64,000 nt of DNA from Temnothorax longispinosus. Lineage: Eukaryota; Arthropoda; Insecta; Hymenoptera; Formicidae. Where the stretch lies: contig NC_092361.1 of the NCBI RefSeq assembly GCF_030848805.1, forward strand, positions 7,831,928 to 7,895,927, read 5' to 3'. This document shows positions 11,777 to 23,374 of the stretch, one piece after another (the stretch's first letter is position 1; each line of letters opens with the position of its first letter). The position numbers were made by a program, and so were the translations under genes. The notes beneath the pieces were generated by a model that was given only the letters and a program-made list of their open reading frames with translations, searched no databases and was not told the DNA's origin.

Positions 11777-12760
11777 AACTCCAACTTAAAGCGGATACGA
11801 GACCTAAATTCATGCAACCGTACAAGGTACCCTTCTCATTAAAATCAAAAGTAGAAATGGAGTTAAAGCGGTTGCAAGATAATTCAATTATCGAACCTAT
11901 TGAATATAGTGAATGGGGAACTTCAATAATCCCATTGTTAAAAAAGGACGGAAGTATTCGAATAGTAGGTAATTTCAAAGTAACAGTGAATCCATTTTTG
12001 ATTATCGATCACTTCCCGTTGCCGCGTATAGAAGATATTTTTTCAGTCTTAGGAGGAGGTACAAAATACACGATAATAGATTTTTCTGAAGCATTTTTAC
12101 AAATACCACTTGATAAGAAATCTCAAGAAATATTAGTAATTGTAACACATAGGGTACGGTATCGCGACCGGACCAGGATCCTTTCAAAGAATTCTAACAA
12201 CACTGCTTGTTGGAATTCCAGGAGTGGCCATGTTGATTGACGATGTTGTTGTCACAGCTGCTACGATGGAAGAACATTTTAAGCGATTGTATGAAGTTCT
12301 CAGGAGACTAAATGAAGCAGGATTTAAAATAAAAAAAAGTGTAAATTTTTCCAAGACAAAATTAATTATTTAAGGTTTAAAATCGACAAAACGGGCATAT
12401 ACCCGATCAAAAAAAAAATCAAATGTGTACAAAAAGCTCGTAGACCAACGGATGTATCGCAATTAAGAAGTTTTTTAGGGTCAATTAATTATTACAGCAG
12501 ATTCTTGCCTAAGCTAGCTACAAAATTAAAACCTTTATACGAATGTTTAAAAAAAAAATCATAAATTTGTATGGACCGATGAATGTGAACAATCTTTTCA
12601 AAAGATAAAAAACGATCTAACATCTCAGCAACTATTAGTTCACTTCGACCCTAAAAACCCGATAATATTAACATGCAATGCATCACCTTACGGCATTTCA
12701 GCGGTATTAGCATACAAATTTAAAGACATAGATCGCCCGATTCAATATGCGAGTTGTACG
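11749..12760 (+). pseudogene. Reverse transcriptase, broken
   Basis: The first frame (11749-12240) has the usual gypsy RT start and the first catalytic Asp in IIDFSEAF. The frame changes near 12155-12165, after which an IDD motif (the YxDD-box equivalent) is seen near 12236. A stop lies near 12372 and another frame change follows. Residues remain recognisable but no continuous RT can be made. Confidence 0.85.
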
Positions 12761-13081
12761 TGAAGTCAAAGCGAACGCAATTACTCCCAACTGGATTGTG
12801 AAGAATTGGCCATTATTTTCGGCGTAAAAAATTTTTATGAATTTTTAATAGGACACGAATTTACATTACAAACAGACAACGCAGCGTTATCGCGTATTCT
12901 ACATCCTGAAAAATCAATCCCAACAATAGCAGCAGCGCGGTTACAACGTTGGGCGGCATTCTTAGCAGCCTTTAGATACAAAATAAAAAGTATAAAAAGC
13001 AAAGACAACTATGCGGACTGGTTAAGTCGAATGCCAATCACTAGCATCAACAACATAAATAACACAAATTTCCTATTCTAG
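12761..13081 (+). pseudogene. RNase H domain
   Basis: The open stretch at 12806-13081 contains TDNAALSRIL and DNYADWLSRMP, typical of the gypsy RNase H end. The preceding part (YAS near 12746, followed by a stop at 12759-12761) is interrupted. It follows RT directly, as in a Pol polyprotein. Confidence 0.85.
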
Positions 13082-13084
13082 AAG

Positions 13085-14390
13085 AAATTTCAGATGTCTA
13101 TCTAAATTCAATAAAAACGTACGATTTCGCTAGCTTAGATTAGAAACAAGTTCAGAAATTCACGCGCGAAGATAATACTTTATGTAAAGTAATAGCGTAC
13201 TGCAAGGATGGATGGCCGGAAAAAGAGCCTAAAGATGAAAACATTAAAACCTTTTGGCATAAAAGAGAAGCACTATCCGTTGAAAGTAATTGCGTTCTAT
13301 GGGGCCATAGAGTGGTCATACCGATAAAATTGCGGGATTTAGTCTTAAAAGAATTGCACTTCAGTCATTTCGGTGTAAACAGAATGAAAGCTTTATCTCG
13401 TGGATTTGTGGGGTGGCCTCGACTGGACAACGATCTTGAACAAGTCACGCGGTCTTGTATGGCGTGTTTGCAAACAAAAAGAGACCCATCAAAATCCCAT
13501 TAACTCCATGGGTATGGCCTACAACACCATGGCACAGAGGTTCATGCTGACTTTTTAGGGCCAATACATAATAAAATAATTCTTTTGATTATAGATAGTC
13601 ACTCAAAGTGGCCGAAAGCTTTCATAATGCCCAATATGACCGAAAAGGAAACAGTTCAAAAATTCAAAGATCTGTTTTCATGTTACGGATACCCTGCACA
13701 TTTGGTGACCGATAATTTCCAATCATTTGTCGGGCAAATGTTTCGCGATTTCATAAAGAAAGCAGGTGTTAGACATAGCACGACTCCTCCCCATCAACCA
13801 GCTACAAACGGCGCGGCAGAAAATTTAGTCGATAGTTTCAAACGTAAAATAAAATGTATTATGAAGGATGGCCTCAATTTACAAGACGCAATTAAACAAT
13901 TTTTACTAGACTATTGTTCGATCCCACATAGCGCTACTAATCAAACGCCTGCAAAATTGTTCTTAGGGCGCGAGTTAAAAACAAGATTTTCTTTGTTACG
14001 CCCTCAAAATGCAGACAAAAACATATACGCGGCGCAAAATAGACAAATGCGTAATCATAGGGGTACCAGAAGCGTTAATTTCGAAATAGGCGACACGGTC
14101 GTGGTTACCGATTATAGAGGATAAAAAATTACATGGACCAAAGCGAAAATTGTACGCGAATTAGTTCCTGGAGTTACATATGTAGTTGAAATTTCTCCTG
14201 AAATCTTATGGAAAAGGCATAGTAACCAAATACGAGAATGTAATGAGACTCTTAATAATGAACGAACAATACCAGACGGAAATATTACTGATAAACAAAG
14301 TGAACCAGTGTCAAACACGGTACGTCGATCTGAGCGTTTACTACAAAAACAAAAGGAAAATAAAAAAAAAACAAGTAAAACAGTAGGATA
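13085..14390 (+). pseudogene. Integrase of the Ty3/gypsy element
   Basis: An H2C2 zinc domain is visible at 13312-13503 (H..H followed by CMACLQTK). The catalytic core at 13585-14124 keeps D4, D43 and E79 with 35 residues between the last two, the canonical D,D35E spacing. A stop after 13503 and another at 14122 split the frame. The C-terminal part continues to about 14390 in another frame. Confidence 0.88.
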
Positions 14391-14639
14391 GAGCATACGT
14401 TCATAAAAACAAAACACATTTATGTTTACTTATTTGCCTTTACGTTCAAATTTCATTTATATTCTTTTTTTTTTCTTTTTTTCTTTCCTAAAACACAATA
14501 CATTTATATTTGCACTTATTTTCCTTATGTTTATATATATATATATATATATAAATTTATATATTCATATATTCGTATATTCAAATATCACATTAGACGA
14601 ATATCGATCGTCGAACATTTAGTTTATTATAGTTAAACA
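14391..14639. other. AT-rich 3' flank of the gypsy element
   Basis: T-rich and (TA)n sequence. No LTR boundary can be seen. Confidence 0.5.
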
Positions 14640-15065
14640 TAGCCAGATATCGTCAGACCTGAACAATTTTCGATCAAATAAAACCTCAGTTCGACTTATA
14701 TCTACACAGATATGGTCAGATGTAATGTATTTTGAATCGCATTTGAGTATAGATATGGTTATATCTAAACAGATACGCATACAGATCTGGACTGTTTCGA
14801 TGAAATTCAATCACAGATATGGCTTGATCTGAGCAGATATGGTCCAATTTGAGAAGATATGGTCCGATCTGAGTCGTCGAAAATCAGATTACACGCTATA
14901 TATAGTTATATAATATATATAGCTATATATAAACATATTATATGTATAACCACTATAACCAAATCTGCGGAGACATGACAAGTCATATCTGAGCATATCT
15001 GACCAGATAAAATTTGATGTGCTGAGATATAATTTGATCTAGTCAGATGTTATTTTTTTCCCCGA
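14640..15065. repeat. Degenerate GATATGGTC/CAGAT repeat tract
   Basis: Short motifs such as CAGATATGG, GATCTGA, CATATCTGA and CAGATATG recur irregularly about every 15-30 bp on both strands, interrupted by a TATATA block (14895-14950). This is a diverged simple satellite with no coding. Confidence 0.6.
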
Positions 15066-15560
15066 GTGAGTACGCAATATTGCATAAAGTATATTACTGT
15101 TTTTATATTTCTTGGATTCATATTTAATGTTAGGAGACTCTAATCATTTAAATATTTAATCAAAGTCTTTTTATTGTAGAATTTGTAGTATATGTTGTTC
15201 GGTTTTTCGAATGTAGTAATTGTGTACTTTCCAATTGAATAATTCGCCTTGTTGTACGATGACGCTTGGTTTTGTTTAATTTTTTGACAAACTTGTACAT
15301 TTGAAAGAGTCGAACGTTACATTTGGTCCAAAGTACGCTTGCTCTAATGTTTGAAATGTTGAAAAGGTAAAAAATTCTGTGACAAAACGTGTAAAATAAA
15401 TAATAAATAAAATGTATCAAATTTACTCAAGGACGATCAGAGATACTAATTTAATCCAGATACGTGTAAATGTATTGAAATGTAAAACCAAAAATGTAAT
15501 ACTTTGATATAGAAACTTGTCGAATATTATTACGAATCTTATACTCATTGTGACCTTCGG
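15066..15560. other. No recognisable feature
   Basis: AT-rich unique-looking sequence. Short ORFs on both strands show no family signature. Confidence 0.5.
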
Positions 15561-15561
15561 T

Positions 15562-17530
15562 TGTGACCGGACGGAGGGTCGGCCATGCCACGACTCATTC
15601 AAAATTTGATTTTAATTGAATTTTATCACGGTCGCCACTCGGTTTTATCTAAGCCCACCGAGAAAGATATAAAAAACATGCCACTGACCCTTTCGATGCC
15701 CTCGCCTTTTCCCCTTCTTTTTCAGGAACGCTGGACTGATCGCCGCTGGACCTTCGCTGGACCGCCGCGGGATTATCGTCGTAGACGCCGAAAGGTAATA
15801 GAGGTAGGTATTTCGGGATCGGGATCTGGCCGTCGGATAGAAAATTCACTCGAGACGTTTTGGGTAAAATATTAATATATTTTCCTTTATCTCCGTTACA
15901 ATAGTTCTTCCGCACGCGTAACCGCACTATGCGAGTTGATTCTACGTTCGCGTTATAACGTAATTGTGATTTATAACGGATTCGCTCCGTACGCGGGATT
16001 TCTCGTAGTTCGCAGCACGAGCGGTAGATATACGCGTCCGCACGCTACCGTTGCTGGCGAGAGACTCCTCGAGCGCTCGCCCTTCCTCGCGGTCGCTCGC
16101 GCTTACCGTCACGCGTTCGCCATCTGGGATCGCGTGCTCCCATTGTGCGCCTCTTGTGCTCACCCGCGTGTTCGCACGGGCTTCGGCGCAAATATGTTTT
16201 CGCTGGAAAATTACTCCACCTACCGGGTGGCTCGCGCGACATCGCGTACATATTTATTCGTGCGCCACTTCTGTCGATTATCGCCGCTCGGATTTCCGTT
16301 TACCGCCTCCGAAGCTACGTTTTCTCGGGGAACGCTAACATTCGTAACCTCTAGCTCGCCGTCCCGCACTGTCATACGTTCGTGTAACCCTTCTTTGCGC
16401 TTATACCTTATTCGTGGGAAATCCTCCGATTTCGCACCATGGTTATGACGGGCGTATGTCATTGCGTTTACACATCAAATTTCGCTTCAATCGCGCTACG
16501 CGTTCACGAAGTAGCCTCCTGGGCCTCGCACCGCACTTTCGGTTTTATATTCGCGTTCTCTGGGTCCCTTAGGACCCATTTCTGGTCTTGGTTTCCCGAT
16601 TGCGCTTTCAGTTCGCCAACTACCGGGGCGTTGGTCGGACGTCGACGCCTACCCCTCGGTGGTATTATTTCGGACCTAGTACACCCGTTTATTATGTTTG
16701 TTCCCGGGGAAGTGTCCCCGTTCGCTACTTCCTGGGGCAGCCGTCTGGTTATGACGGTAATGGGTCCGTTCCTATTTTCTCGGGCTGCCGGACCCCTTGG
16801 GATTGTTTGTCCCCGTGGATGACGCTCGGACGCCGATTTCGCAGGGCATCGGTCCGCCGCTGACGGGCATGGGTCCGTCCGTTTTGTCGCGACTCTCCGA
16901 AGCTGTCTGACCCGCTTGTACCCGGGGAAGACGCTCGGTTGTCTACTTCGCGGGGCGGTGGTCCGCTATTGACGGGAGTAGGTCCGTCTGTCTGTCTCGT
17001 CTCGGTCTCCCGAAGTCGTTAGGACCCTTTGTCCTCGTGGAAAACACTTGGTTACTGATTTCGCGGGGCAGTGGTCCGCCGTTGACGGGAGTGGGTTCGT
17101 TCGCTTCGTCTCGGACTCCCGAGCTCGTTAAGATCGTTTGTCCTCGTGGAAGACTTTCGGTTCGCTTGTTTGCGCGGGGCACTTTGGTTATCGACGCCGG
17201 GCTGCCTCTATCGCGTGTACTTGGTGTTCCCGAGTCGTTTTGCGCCAAGTCATTACGAATTTCGCGCCTAACTCCTAACCTAACCTATGCGCGCAATCTC
17301 GGAACTGACTATATAATCGTGTCTCCAGACTCGCGCTGGTGCTCCTGCCGAAAGTGGATTTCCACTGTTGGGAATCCCTTCCTTCGAGTCCCTACTGTGC
17401 GTTTGTAACCTCAAAATCTCATTTTATCGCTTCCTTGTCCCGGTTTCTTAACTACTTCCGCTTACAAGGTCAGGAAATAAATGGAGGTTCGTTCGGAAAA
17501 TATATATATATATATTTGTATACAAAATAA
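15562..17530 (-). mobile_element. Long LTR-like block A (minus orientation)
   Basis: Plus-strand start TGTGACCGGA is shared with blocks at 28234 and 34480 and, reversed, at 33998. It is followed by the shared GGTCGCCACTCGGTTT element (about 15629). By analogy with block B, transcription sense is minus and TCCGGTCACA is the LTR 3' end. A tandem array lies in the upstream (U3) part. On the plus strand, antisense, splice-like sites occur: TTTTTCAG/GAACG near 15726 and AAAG/GTAATAG near 15797. The other boundary is not defined. Confidence 0.55.
16540..17240. repeat. About 110-bp tandem array in LTR block A
   Basis: GC-rich units marked by GACGGGAGTGGGT-like starts at 16753, 16862, 16971 and 17084 (spacing 109-113 bp), with partial units on both sides. 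ORFs across it are by-products. The position suggests U3 enhancer repeats. Confidence 0.8.
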
Positions 17531-17790
17531 CCTTAGAATTAATCAGTCATGGCGTTCGACGCCATCTTTTAATCCATACTTAATAATGCGTTTAACCGCA
17601 AACAAAAACTCTCTGCGCAATAGAACGCTTTATAATGATACAAAATAATCTGCGCAATATGGCGCTTAATCAACATTACTATTTTAATCGTGCAATATGG
17701 CGCTTAAGGAACATGACTGAATCTACCGCGCAATATGGCGCTGACTATGTTCGCTGTTTTTGCTCAGGCTTAAGCCTGGGGCGCTTTCCG
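17531..17790. repeat. GCGCAATATGGCGCT motif repeats
   Basis: Four copies or near-copies of GCGCAATATGGCGCT lie between about 17612 and 17745, separated by AT-rich spacers. The role is unknown. Confidence 0.55.
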
Positions 17791-17794
17791 CACG

Positions 17795-18127
17795 ATGTCG
17801 CCGGTGATGACCTTGCAGCCGTGCGCTGAGCTGCACCAACCGACGACCAGCCGAGCAGCCACCGAGCCAACAGTCGAGCTACTCATGCCGGGACTCACGG
17901 CATCCGTGAGGGAGATGATCAGGAGCGAGCGGCAGGGGTGGCCCATACGCTCGGTACCCATGAGGGTGCCGGTAATCCAAATGCGGCGATGCAACGGCAG
18001 CGGTGAGAGTGAGGACACGCGGGCGAGGCGAAGCGCTTCGCTAACCGACCGAATAACAGGAGGGACGGAGAGCAGCAGCGCCGCGGATGAAGCGCGAAGC
18101 CAGCGGGCCGATAAAACGAACATGTAA
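17795..18127 (+). CDS. Retrotransposon accessory ORF A-like protein
   Basis: 110 codons, polar, rich in S, R, E and T, without a recognised domain. It lies just upstream of LTR block B, the same position held by the ORF A copies at 30.5, 36.7 and 55.2 kb. Its end (SQRADKTNM) resembles theirs (SQARATDE, SQRITYTDL). No membrane ORF follows it. Homology to the family is weak inference; an alternative is a chance GC-rich ORF. Confidence 0.4.
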   Translation: MSPVMTLQPCAELHQPTTSRAATEPTVELLMPGLTASVREMIRSERQGWPIRSVPMRVPVIQMRRCNGSGESEDTRARRSASLTDRITGGTESSSAADEARSQRADKTNM

Positions 18128-18249
18128 ATAAATAAAGACGCCATGACTTCGTCACATTGTAGACGCGAGCGTAATGAGTTAGCTTCAAGTAAGTTAGGAT
18201 TAAGACAATGATAAAACCCCGATGAATGGACAATAAAGGAATTGTGTAA

Positions 18250-20285
18250 GAAAAAGGGGTTACGAAATAATTAAGTTTAATTTGGTTTATTTAGTTTCTC
18301 TGCGGATGCAATATAATAAAAGCGCATCGCGCAACAGCAAACAAAGGTTTAGTTTGCTTTTCGGGAACCTATTCCATGGGGATAAGGGCACGATCGTGAA
18401 ACCGCGGTAACGGGGTAACGCGGATGAACTGGGAAGCTAACGGGCAACGTAATCGGCTAATTGACCGCGGATACGTGATACGGAAGGGCCGCGTAGTCGA
18501 TCCATCAAGTTACGATGGATTCCGAGCGCGGTAAGACGAAATGGCCGATCGTAGGCGGAATCGGCTTGCTGACGTAGGAGCGCGATAAGGAGATGCCGCG
18601 TACTCTATCCAGCGAGTTTCGATGGATTCCGAGCGCGGTAGAGCGAAGTAGCCGACCGACAGAGGAATCGGCTCACCGACGTAGGAGCGCGATACAGAGA
18701 TCCCGCGTACTCCATCCAGCGAGTTTCGATGAGTTCCGAGCGCGGTAGAGCGAAGTGGCCAACCGACAGCGAAATCGGAACACCGATGTAGGAGCGCGAT
18801 ACAGAGATCCCGCGTACTCCTTCCAGCAAGTTTCGATGTGTTCCGAGCGCGGTAGAGCGAAGTAGCCAACCGACAGCGAAATCGGAACACCGACGTAGGG
18901 ACGCGATGCGGAAAAGCCGCGTACTCCATCCAGCGAGTTTCAATGTATTCCGAGCACGGTAAAGCGAAATAGCCGACCGTAGGCAGAATCGCATTACCGA
19001 CGTAGAAGCGCGATACGGAAATGCCGCGTAGTCGACCCATCGAGTTACGATGGATTCCGAGCGCGGTGAAACGAAATAGATAACCGGAAGCGGAATCGGC
19101 TTGCCGACGTAGGAGCTCTCGTCCATTTTTTAGGAGCGTGATACGGAGGTGCCGCGTAGTCGATCCACCGAGTTGCGATGGATTCCGAGCGCGATGAAAC
19201 GAAATAGCTAACCGGAAGCGGAAGCAGCGCATAGTTGCGGCGACGAACCCGCGGTAAGGTTCTATACAAGTAATCATGGAGCTTGGTGCGCAGAAACGTG
19301 TAGAAACGTCTGGATTATTCCAAGACGTGAATCGTCATTTAGAAAAACGCGAAAGTAAACATGTTTTCGCGAACTGGGCGAAATGTGAAAGCGAGCGGAA
19401 TGCGGAAATGTTTGCGCTACTGCAGAGCAAGACCCCAGATGTTCGGCAGATGTGCGGCCAAGAACAAGAGGGATACGCGAACGCGGGCGAAAGAAAAGTG
19501 AAAGTGTTGACGCGCGGCCACAGGTGTTCGCCATATGTGCGGCTACGAACAATGGGGCCATTCACGAGGCTGTTGACACAGCTGCCGATCGAAAGCACAG
19601 GTGTTCGGCAGTAGCGACAAGTGGGGGTATCCCCACCCGATCGAGGTAGGCCAGCCGAGCCCAGGAATCGAGGATTCGTCTCTCGGCTCTCGGTGCGAAC
19701 GGTCGCATCGAGGAACTCGTCTCTCTGAAATAGCAACTAAGCGTAAAGTGTTGGCTCCCTGTAGTCAGGGGCATCGGCGCGAGAACTTAGCCCGAACGCG
19801 TACGCGAACGGCGAGCGAGAGCGAGAACGATCCCGCTCAACGGTGCGTGATTCCGCGAGTCCATGTAACGTAACTGCAAAATAGAGAAATAAATTACATT
19901 TTACCTCTTGTTATGAAATTACGTGTGACGATTATTCGATGAAGACAACCTGCAAAGACTTACCTATCCCATTCGTAATCTCACCTGTCGGCCGTCCGAA
20001 ATCCTCCATCGACGAACGCACAGCGGCTGAGGCCCAGCGAAGCGGCTGTCCAGCAGAAGCGAAGGAAGTCCCTTGCGCGGAGAGGTCCAACAAGTCCAGC
20101 GGGTCGATCCGGAGACAGATGGAAGCTGAAACAGAGTCGTAGAGAGGGGAATTAGCGAAGTCAGCGAAAGGTTGGTTCTCATTCAAGTATCTTTCTCGAT
20201 AGGCCGAGGTTAAAATCGAGTGGCAACCGTGATAATTAATGATATTAAGGGCGTGTGGTTAATGTCAATCCTCCGTCCGGCTACA
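18250..20285 (+). mobile_element. Long LTR-like block B (plus orientation)
   Basis: Runs from a purine-rich stretch (AAGAAAAAGGGG, 18249-18260) to TCCGGCTACA at 20285, the counterpart of TCCGGTCACA in the other blocks. It contains a 107-bp tandem array, an AATAAA signal at 19888-19893, and near the end GAGTGGCAACCGT, matching block E. On the minus strand, antisense, a splice-donor-like GATAG/GTAAGT sits near 19965. The left edge is approximate. Confidence 0.55.
18440..19250. repeat. 107-bp tandem array (about 7 copies)
   Basis: GATGGATTCCGAGCGCGG-like starts at 18514, 18621, 18728, 18835, 18942 and 19049 are spaced exactly 107 bp. The next, at 19177, is offset by a 21-bp insertion. Minus-strand ORFs here (18510-19277) only read the repeat. 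The position in LTR block B fits U3 repeats. Confidence 0.93.
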
Positions 20286-20868
20286 ACCTCAGCCTCCTCG
20301 TCGCCATCTTGGTCCTGCTCGCCGACGGCCGTGATCCGCATGCACATCCGCGTGTGCTGGACCTCCATCGTGAGATCGTGCCTCCGGAGTACCACCGTTG
20401 GCTCGCCCCTTCCATCCGCGCCATCTTGGACAGGATGGCCACCGGTAGTGGTAATGGCGGCTCGATGCTTGTGATGACTGGGCCTCGCCTAGACATCCGT
20501 TGCACGGTCAGCGTCGCGTAATTTATTTACAAAATTTCATGTTTAACTCATACAAATTTTACTCTATTAAAATTATTTCTTTTCACAGACTTGCCGCAGT
20601 CGTTACCAGAACGTCGTACGCGCGGATCGAGTGACACTCGTGTTGACAGTGCTTCCAAGTGCTTTTGTCGAACGCTTTTGCGGACACACGCGAGTTACAA
20701 TTGCGCGAAAAATGTCCGACGCGGATAATCATCCCCTGACCCCCCCCGGAAGTTTGCGTCATCGGCGAGACGCGGGCGCTCGTCGACGACGTTCCCTCGA
20801 CATCGACGACGACGACGGCGAGTGACCGGGATCCTCCTCCGCCGCCGTCTCTTCCAACAATCGTTTCC
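20286..20868 (+). other. Possible exons of an unknown gene
   Basis: Open frame 20255-20521 (hydrophobic LSLLVAILVLLADG followed by a polar segment) can be followed by a donor-like GTAATT near 20520 and an acceptor TTTTCACAG at 20588. The ORF at 20631-20825 ends in an acidic DIDDDDGE. I recognise no family, and these may be leader sequence of the next ORF. Confidence 0.3.
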
Positions 20869-21126
20869 ATGTTGACCATTCCAGCCGACCCTCTTTTTGG
20901 TGAGTCACATTCTCCGCGATCCAAAAATGTGAAGCATCAAATGGTCCAAAGGGCCCTAACGTTGATGAAATTGAAACACCAAGTTGCTGCTACACCGCCG
21001 CCGCCGATCAATATACGCGTCACCGACGACGCAATCGTCCTATCCGACGACTCCGACATGGACTCCGTTGAGGAGAAATACGATATGCCTCGTCTATTCG
21101 TTTCGGATGACGAGGAAGAAGAAAAA

Positions 21127-21167
<41 letters not shown>

Positions 21168-21596
21168 AGACATCACCGCCACCACTGCCGCAACTGTCGA
21201 CGACGATAATAGAAATGAACGACTCGGACTCGCCCACCTCGACCCCGTCGTCTACTACCCGGAGGAAACGCTCCACGCGTTCCGCCCATGACGTTGAGGC
21301 AAACGACAAAGACGATGATCAGACGCAGAGAAAACGAAACTTGGGATCGTCCGACGACTCATTTGAATATCCAGCTTTTCCAGGAACATCCAGTCGTCGT
21401 TTTCCTTCTCCCGCTGCTGTGCCAGGAACATCCAGTCGTCGTTCTCCTTCTCCCGCTGCTGTGGCCGACCAAGAGTCGAATGACTCGACCACCACCTCGG
21501 CCGAATCACCGCCGCCGATAACGGTCCACGCGAGAAAAAAGCCGGGTACGAAATCGAGGACCCAAGACCTTACGCCATACATGGACCGTCTTATAA
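20869..21596 (+). pseudogene. Unknown acidic protein, 5' part, split by a transposon
   Basis: Two overlapping frames. The first (from 20869) is rich in D/E (VLSDDSDMDSVEEKYD) and reads the GCT run as poly-Ala. The second is open to 21596 and holds a 14-residue duplication (PGTSSRRFPSPAAV/PGTSSRRSPSPAAV) and a basic HARKKPGTKSR. The switch lies around the GCT microsatellite or is spliced. The second frame continues into 26410-26631 when the Harbinger element and one TSD copy are disregarded. Function unknown. It lies after LTR block B, so a retroelement or viral-type ORF is possible. Confidence 0.5.
21127..21168 (+). repeat. (GCT)14 microsatellite
   Basis: Fourteen consecutive GCT triplets inside the acidic ORF, read as poly-Ala or poly-Leu depending on frame. 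Confidence 0.95.
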
Positions 21597-21674
21597 GTGC
21601 CCATCTACAATAGGTGTTTTAAGCCCTAAGCCTTATGCTTTATGCTCTAAGCTGTGACGTATTTTCAGCCTTAA

Positions 21675-22211
21675 GGGGATCCTGCAGCCGTATGATTTAC
21701 CGACATTATCGTTAATCGATGGATCTTTTAATTGGCTTTACAGAATTGCAAGTTTTTGGTCTAGAATTAAAGTCCGCACAAAAATCTAGGGTGGAAAACG
21801 CAATTTTATATCAAAAGCACCAAAAAATTAAAAATATTACTTATTGGGGAACATACACAGCTGTCACCTGACGACAATATTTGCTTAAAACAAAAATTCT
21901 ACAGTTTATACGTACATAATGTTTATCATCCACCCTTGGGAAAACATGTAGGAATAATATCGTGTAAGTAAAAGTAAGATTCAATGCGTACAAAAAAAGA
22001 TCCATCTAATAATTATTTTAGTAATGCAAATACGAATGCAGGATGACAAGAAGAGCAGCAACAGTAGTTGCCGGATCTGGCGTAAGATGGCGAGCAATCG
22101 AAAAAAGGACAGATGTCATTTCGTTAGACAAAGACAGATATAGGGAAAACAAAATTAGAAAGGTTGACATTATCGACCTCGAGGAAGTTCGCCAGTCACT
22201 GCAGGATCCCC
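21675..22211. mobile_element. Nested 537-bp TTAA-type element
   Basis: Flanked by TTAA at 21671-21674 and 22212-22215. Inverted termini GGGGATCCTGCAG and CTGCAGGATCCCC. The flanks join smoothly into the Harbinger subterminal sequence (compare the right end near 26200). TTAA duplication is characteristic of piggyBac-type insertion, though the termini are not the usual CCC start. An open stretch (22043-22211) reads outward without family match. Confidence 0.75.
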
Positions 22212-22389
22212 TTAAGCCCGAAGCGAGTTGGCCAACTTCCATCTTTTATTACGTGCGTATCGTTTGCGTGTGTTCGACATTCTGTAAAAATATGAATAGA
22301 AAAAAAATATTAACTGTTATCGGTTTAACTCACATGAACAATATACTTTTGTACACGTATTTAAAAAAAAAGAAGGTGGAGGAGATGGT

Positions 22390-23374
22390 GGGTGAGGAAA
22401 ATTAATCAACGAAGAGTACAGCAGGAGTATATAATAATTTATTCAGAGAGTTATATTTTACGGATGAAGAACAGTTTTTCGAATATACAAGAATGAATAT
22501 AAGACAGTTCGATTATCTGTTTTTTTTTATTGGCCTTTTGCTTTAAAAGAAAAGCATGAGAGAGCCCTTGTCTTCAAGACTTCGCCTAGTTGTCACTTTG
22601 AGGTTAGTATCAATAGCATCATTGTCTAGTATCCTTTTTATATGTTTGTATAAAATATATTTGTATGAATAATTATATATCATCTCTTGTCTCGACAGTT
22701 ACCTAGCGTCTGGTGACAGCCTCAAGTATTTATCTAAGTACTGTAGGATTGGTGCTTCTACCATATATAAAGTCATTCCGGAAACCTGCGAAAGTATTTG
22801 GCAAGCTCTGTCCCCGTTGTTCCTCAAAGCAGAAAGTGATACAGAGAGAATATTTAACTATAGACTATCTCGTGCTCGAAGGATAATCGAAAATGCTTTT
22901 GGCATTCTTTCCTCGAGGTAAGTGTCATGTCCATTTAACAGCGAAATATATTTTTATTAATAAAGTAATGAATTACTGTAAACATATGTAATTAACAGAT
23001 GGAGAGTTCTTCATACATGCATCAGAATGAAAGTAGAAAATGTAGAAAAAATAGTCTTAGCTACAATATGTCTCCACAATTTTATGATGATGAGAGAGGA
23101 TCGCGAGGTTGAAAGGAGGATGTATTGTCCCACAACTTATATTGATAATGAAAGCGACTCAGATGGAATACTAACGCCAGGAACATGGCGGGATGCTCCA
23201 GCATGTCCGAATTTGTGCGATTTTGGCCGCTTAGGCAGCAATAATGCTACAAGAATGGTTATGACTCAAAGAACAATATTGGCTGAGTGGATGCTTACAG
23301 ATGAAGGACAAGTACCCTGGCAATTTCAAATGATTCTTCGTGGTTATAATGTTCACTTTTCTCCTTACGATTAG
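22390..23374 (+). pseudogene. Harbinger transposase, internally deleted
   Basis: Exons with good splice sites: to 22602, 22699-22917 and 22999-23374. The start shows the typical RMNIRQFDYL stretch. Exon 2 has YLASGDSLKYLS, then FNYRLSRARRIIENAFGIL, the hallmark end of the DDE_Tnp_4 domain. The last exon has CLHNF and ends at 23374. The region with the first two catalytic Asp residues is absent: LSPLFLKA is followed at once by the sequence before FNYRLSRARR. Frame changes also occur near 22430 and 22530. It cannot be catalytic. Confidence 0.8.

Larger units (their letters stand above)
10560..14390 (+). mobile_element. Ty3/gypsy retrotransposon, 5'-truncated and decayed
   Basis: Domain order gag, zinc knuckles, protease, RT, RNase H, integrase is typical of Ty3/gypsy elements. 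The gag reading frame is entered mid-domain at about 10616, and no LTR or primer-binding site is visible on the left, so the 5' end is missing. On the right the coding ends near 14390 and no LTR can be delimited. Several frameshifts and stops make it inactive. Confidence 0.9.

Noticed and set aside
15936..16822. Several GC-rich ORFs over 90 codons
   Set aside because: They overlap on both strands inside an LTR-like block and its tandem array, with no family features.
18440..19250. CRISPR-like array
   Set aside because: Whole 107-bp units repeat without unique spacers, and the DNA is eukaryotic.
18510..19277. 255-codon minus-strand ORF
   Set aside because: It reads the 107-bp array in shifting repeat frames.
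20937..21309. Minus-strand poly-Ala and poly-Ser ORFs
   Set aside because: Shadows of the GCT microsatellite and the acidic plus-strand ORF.
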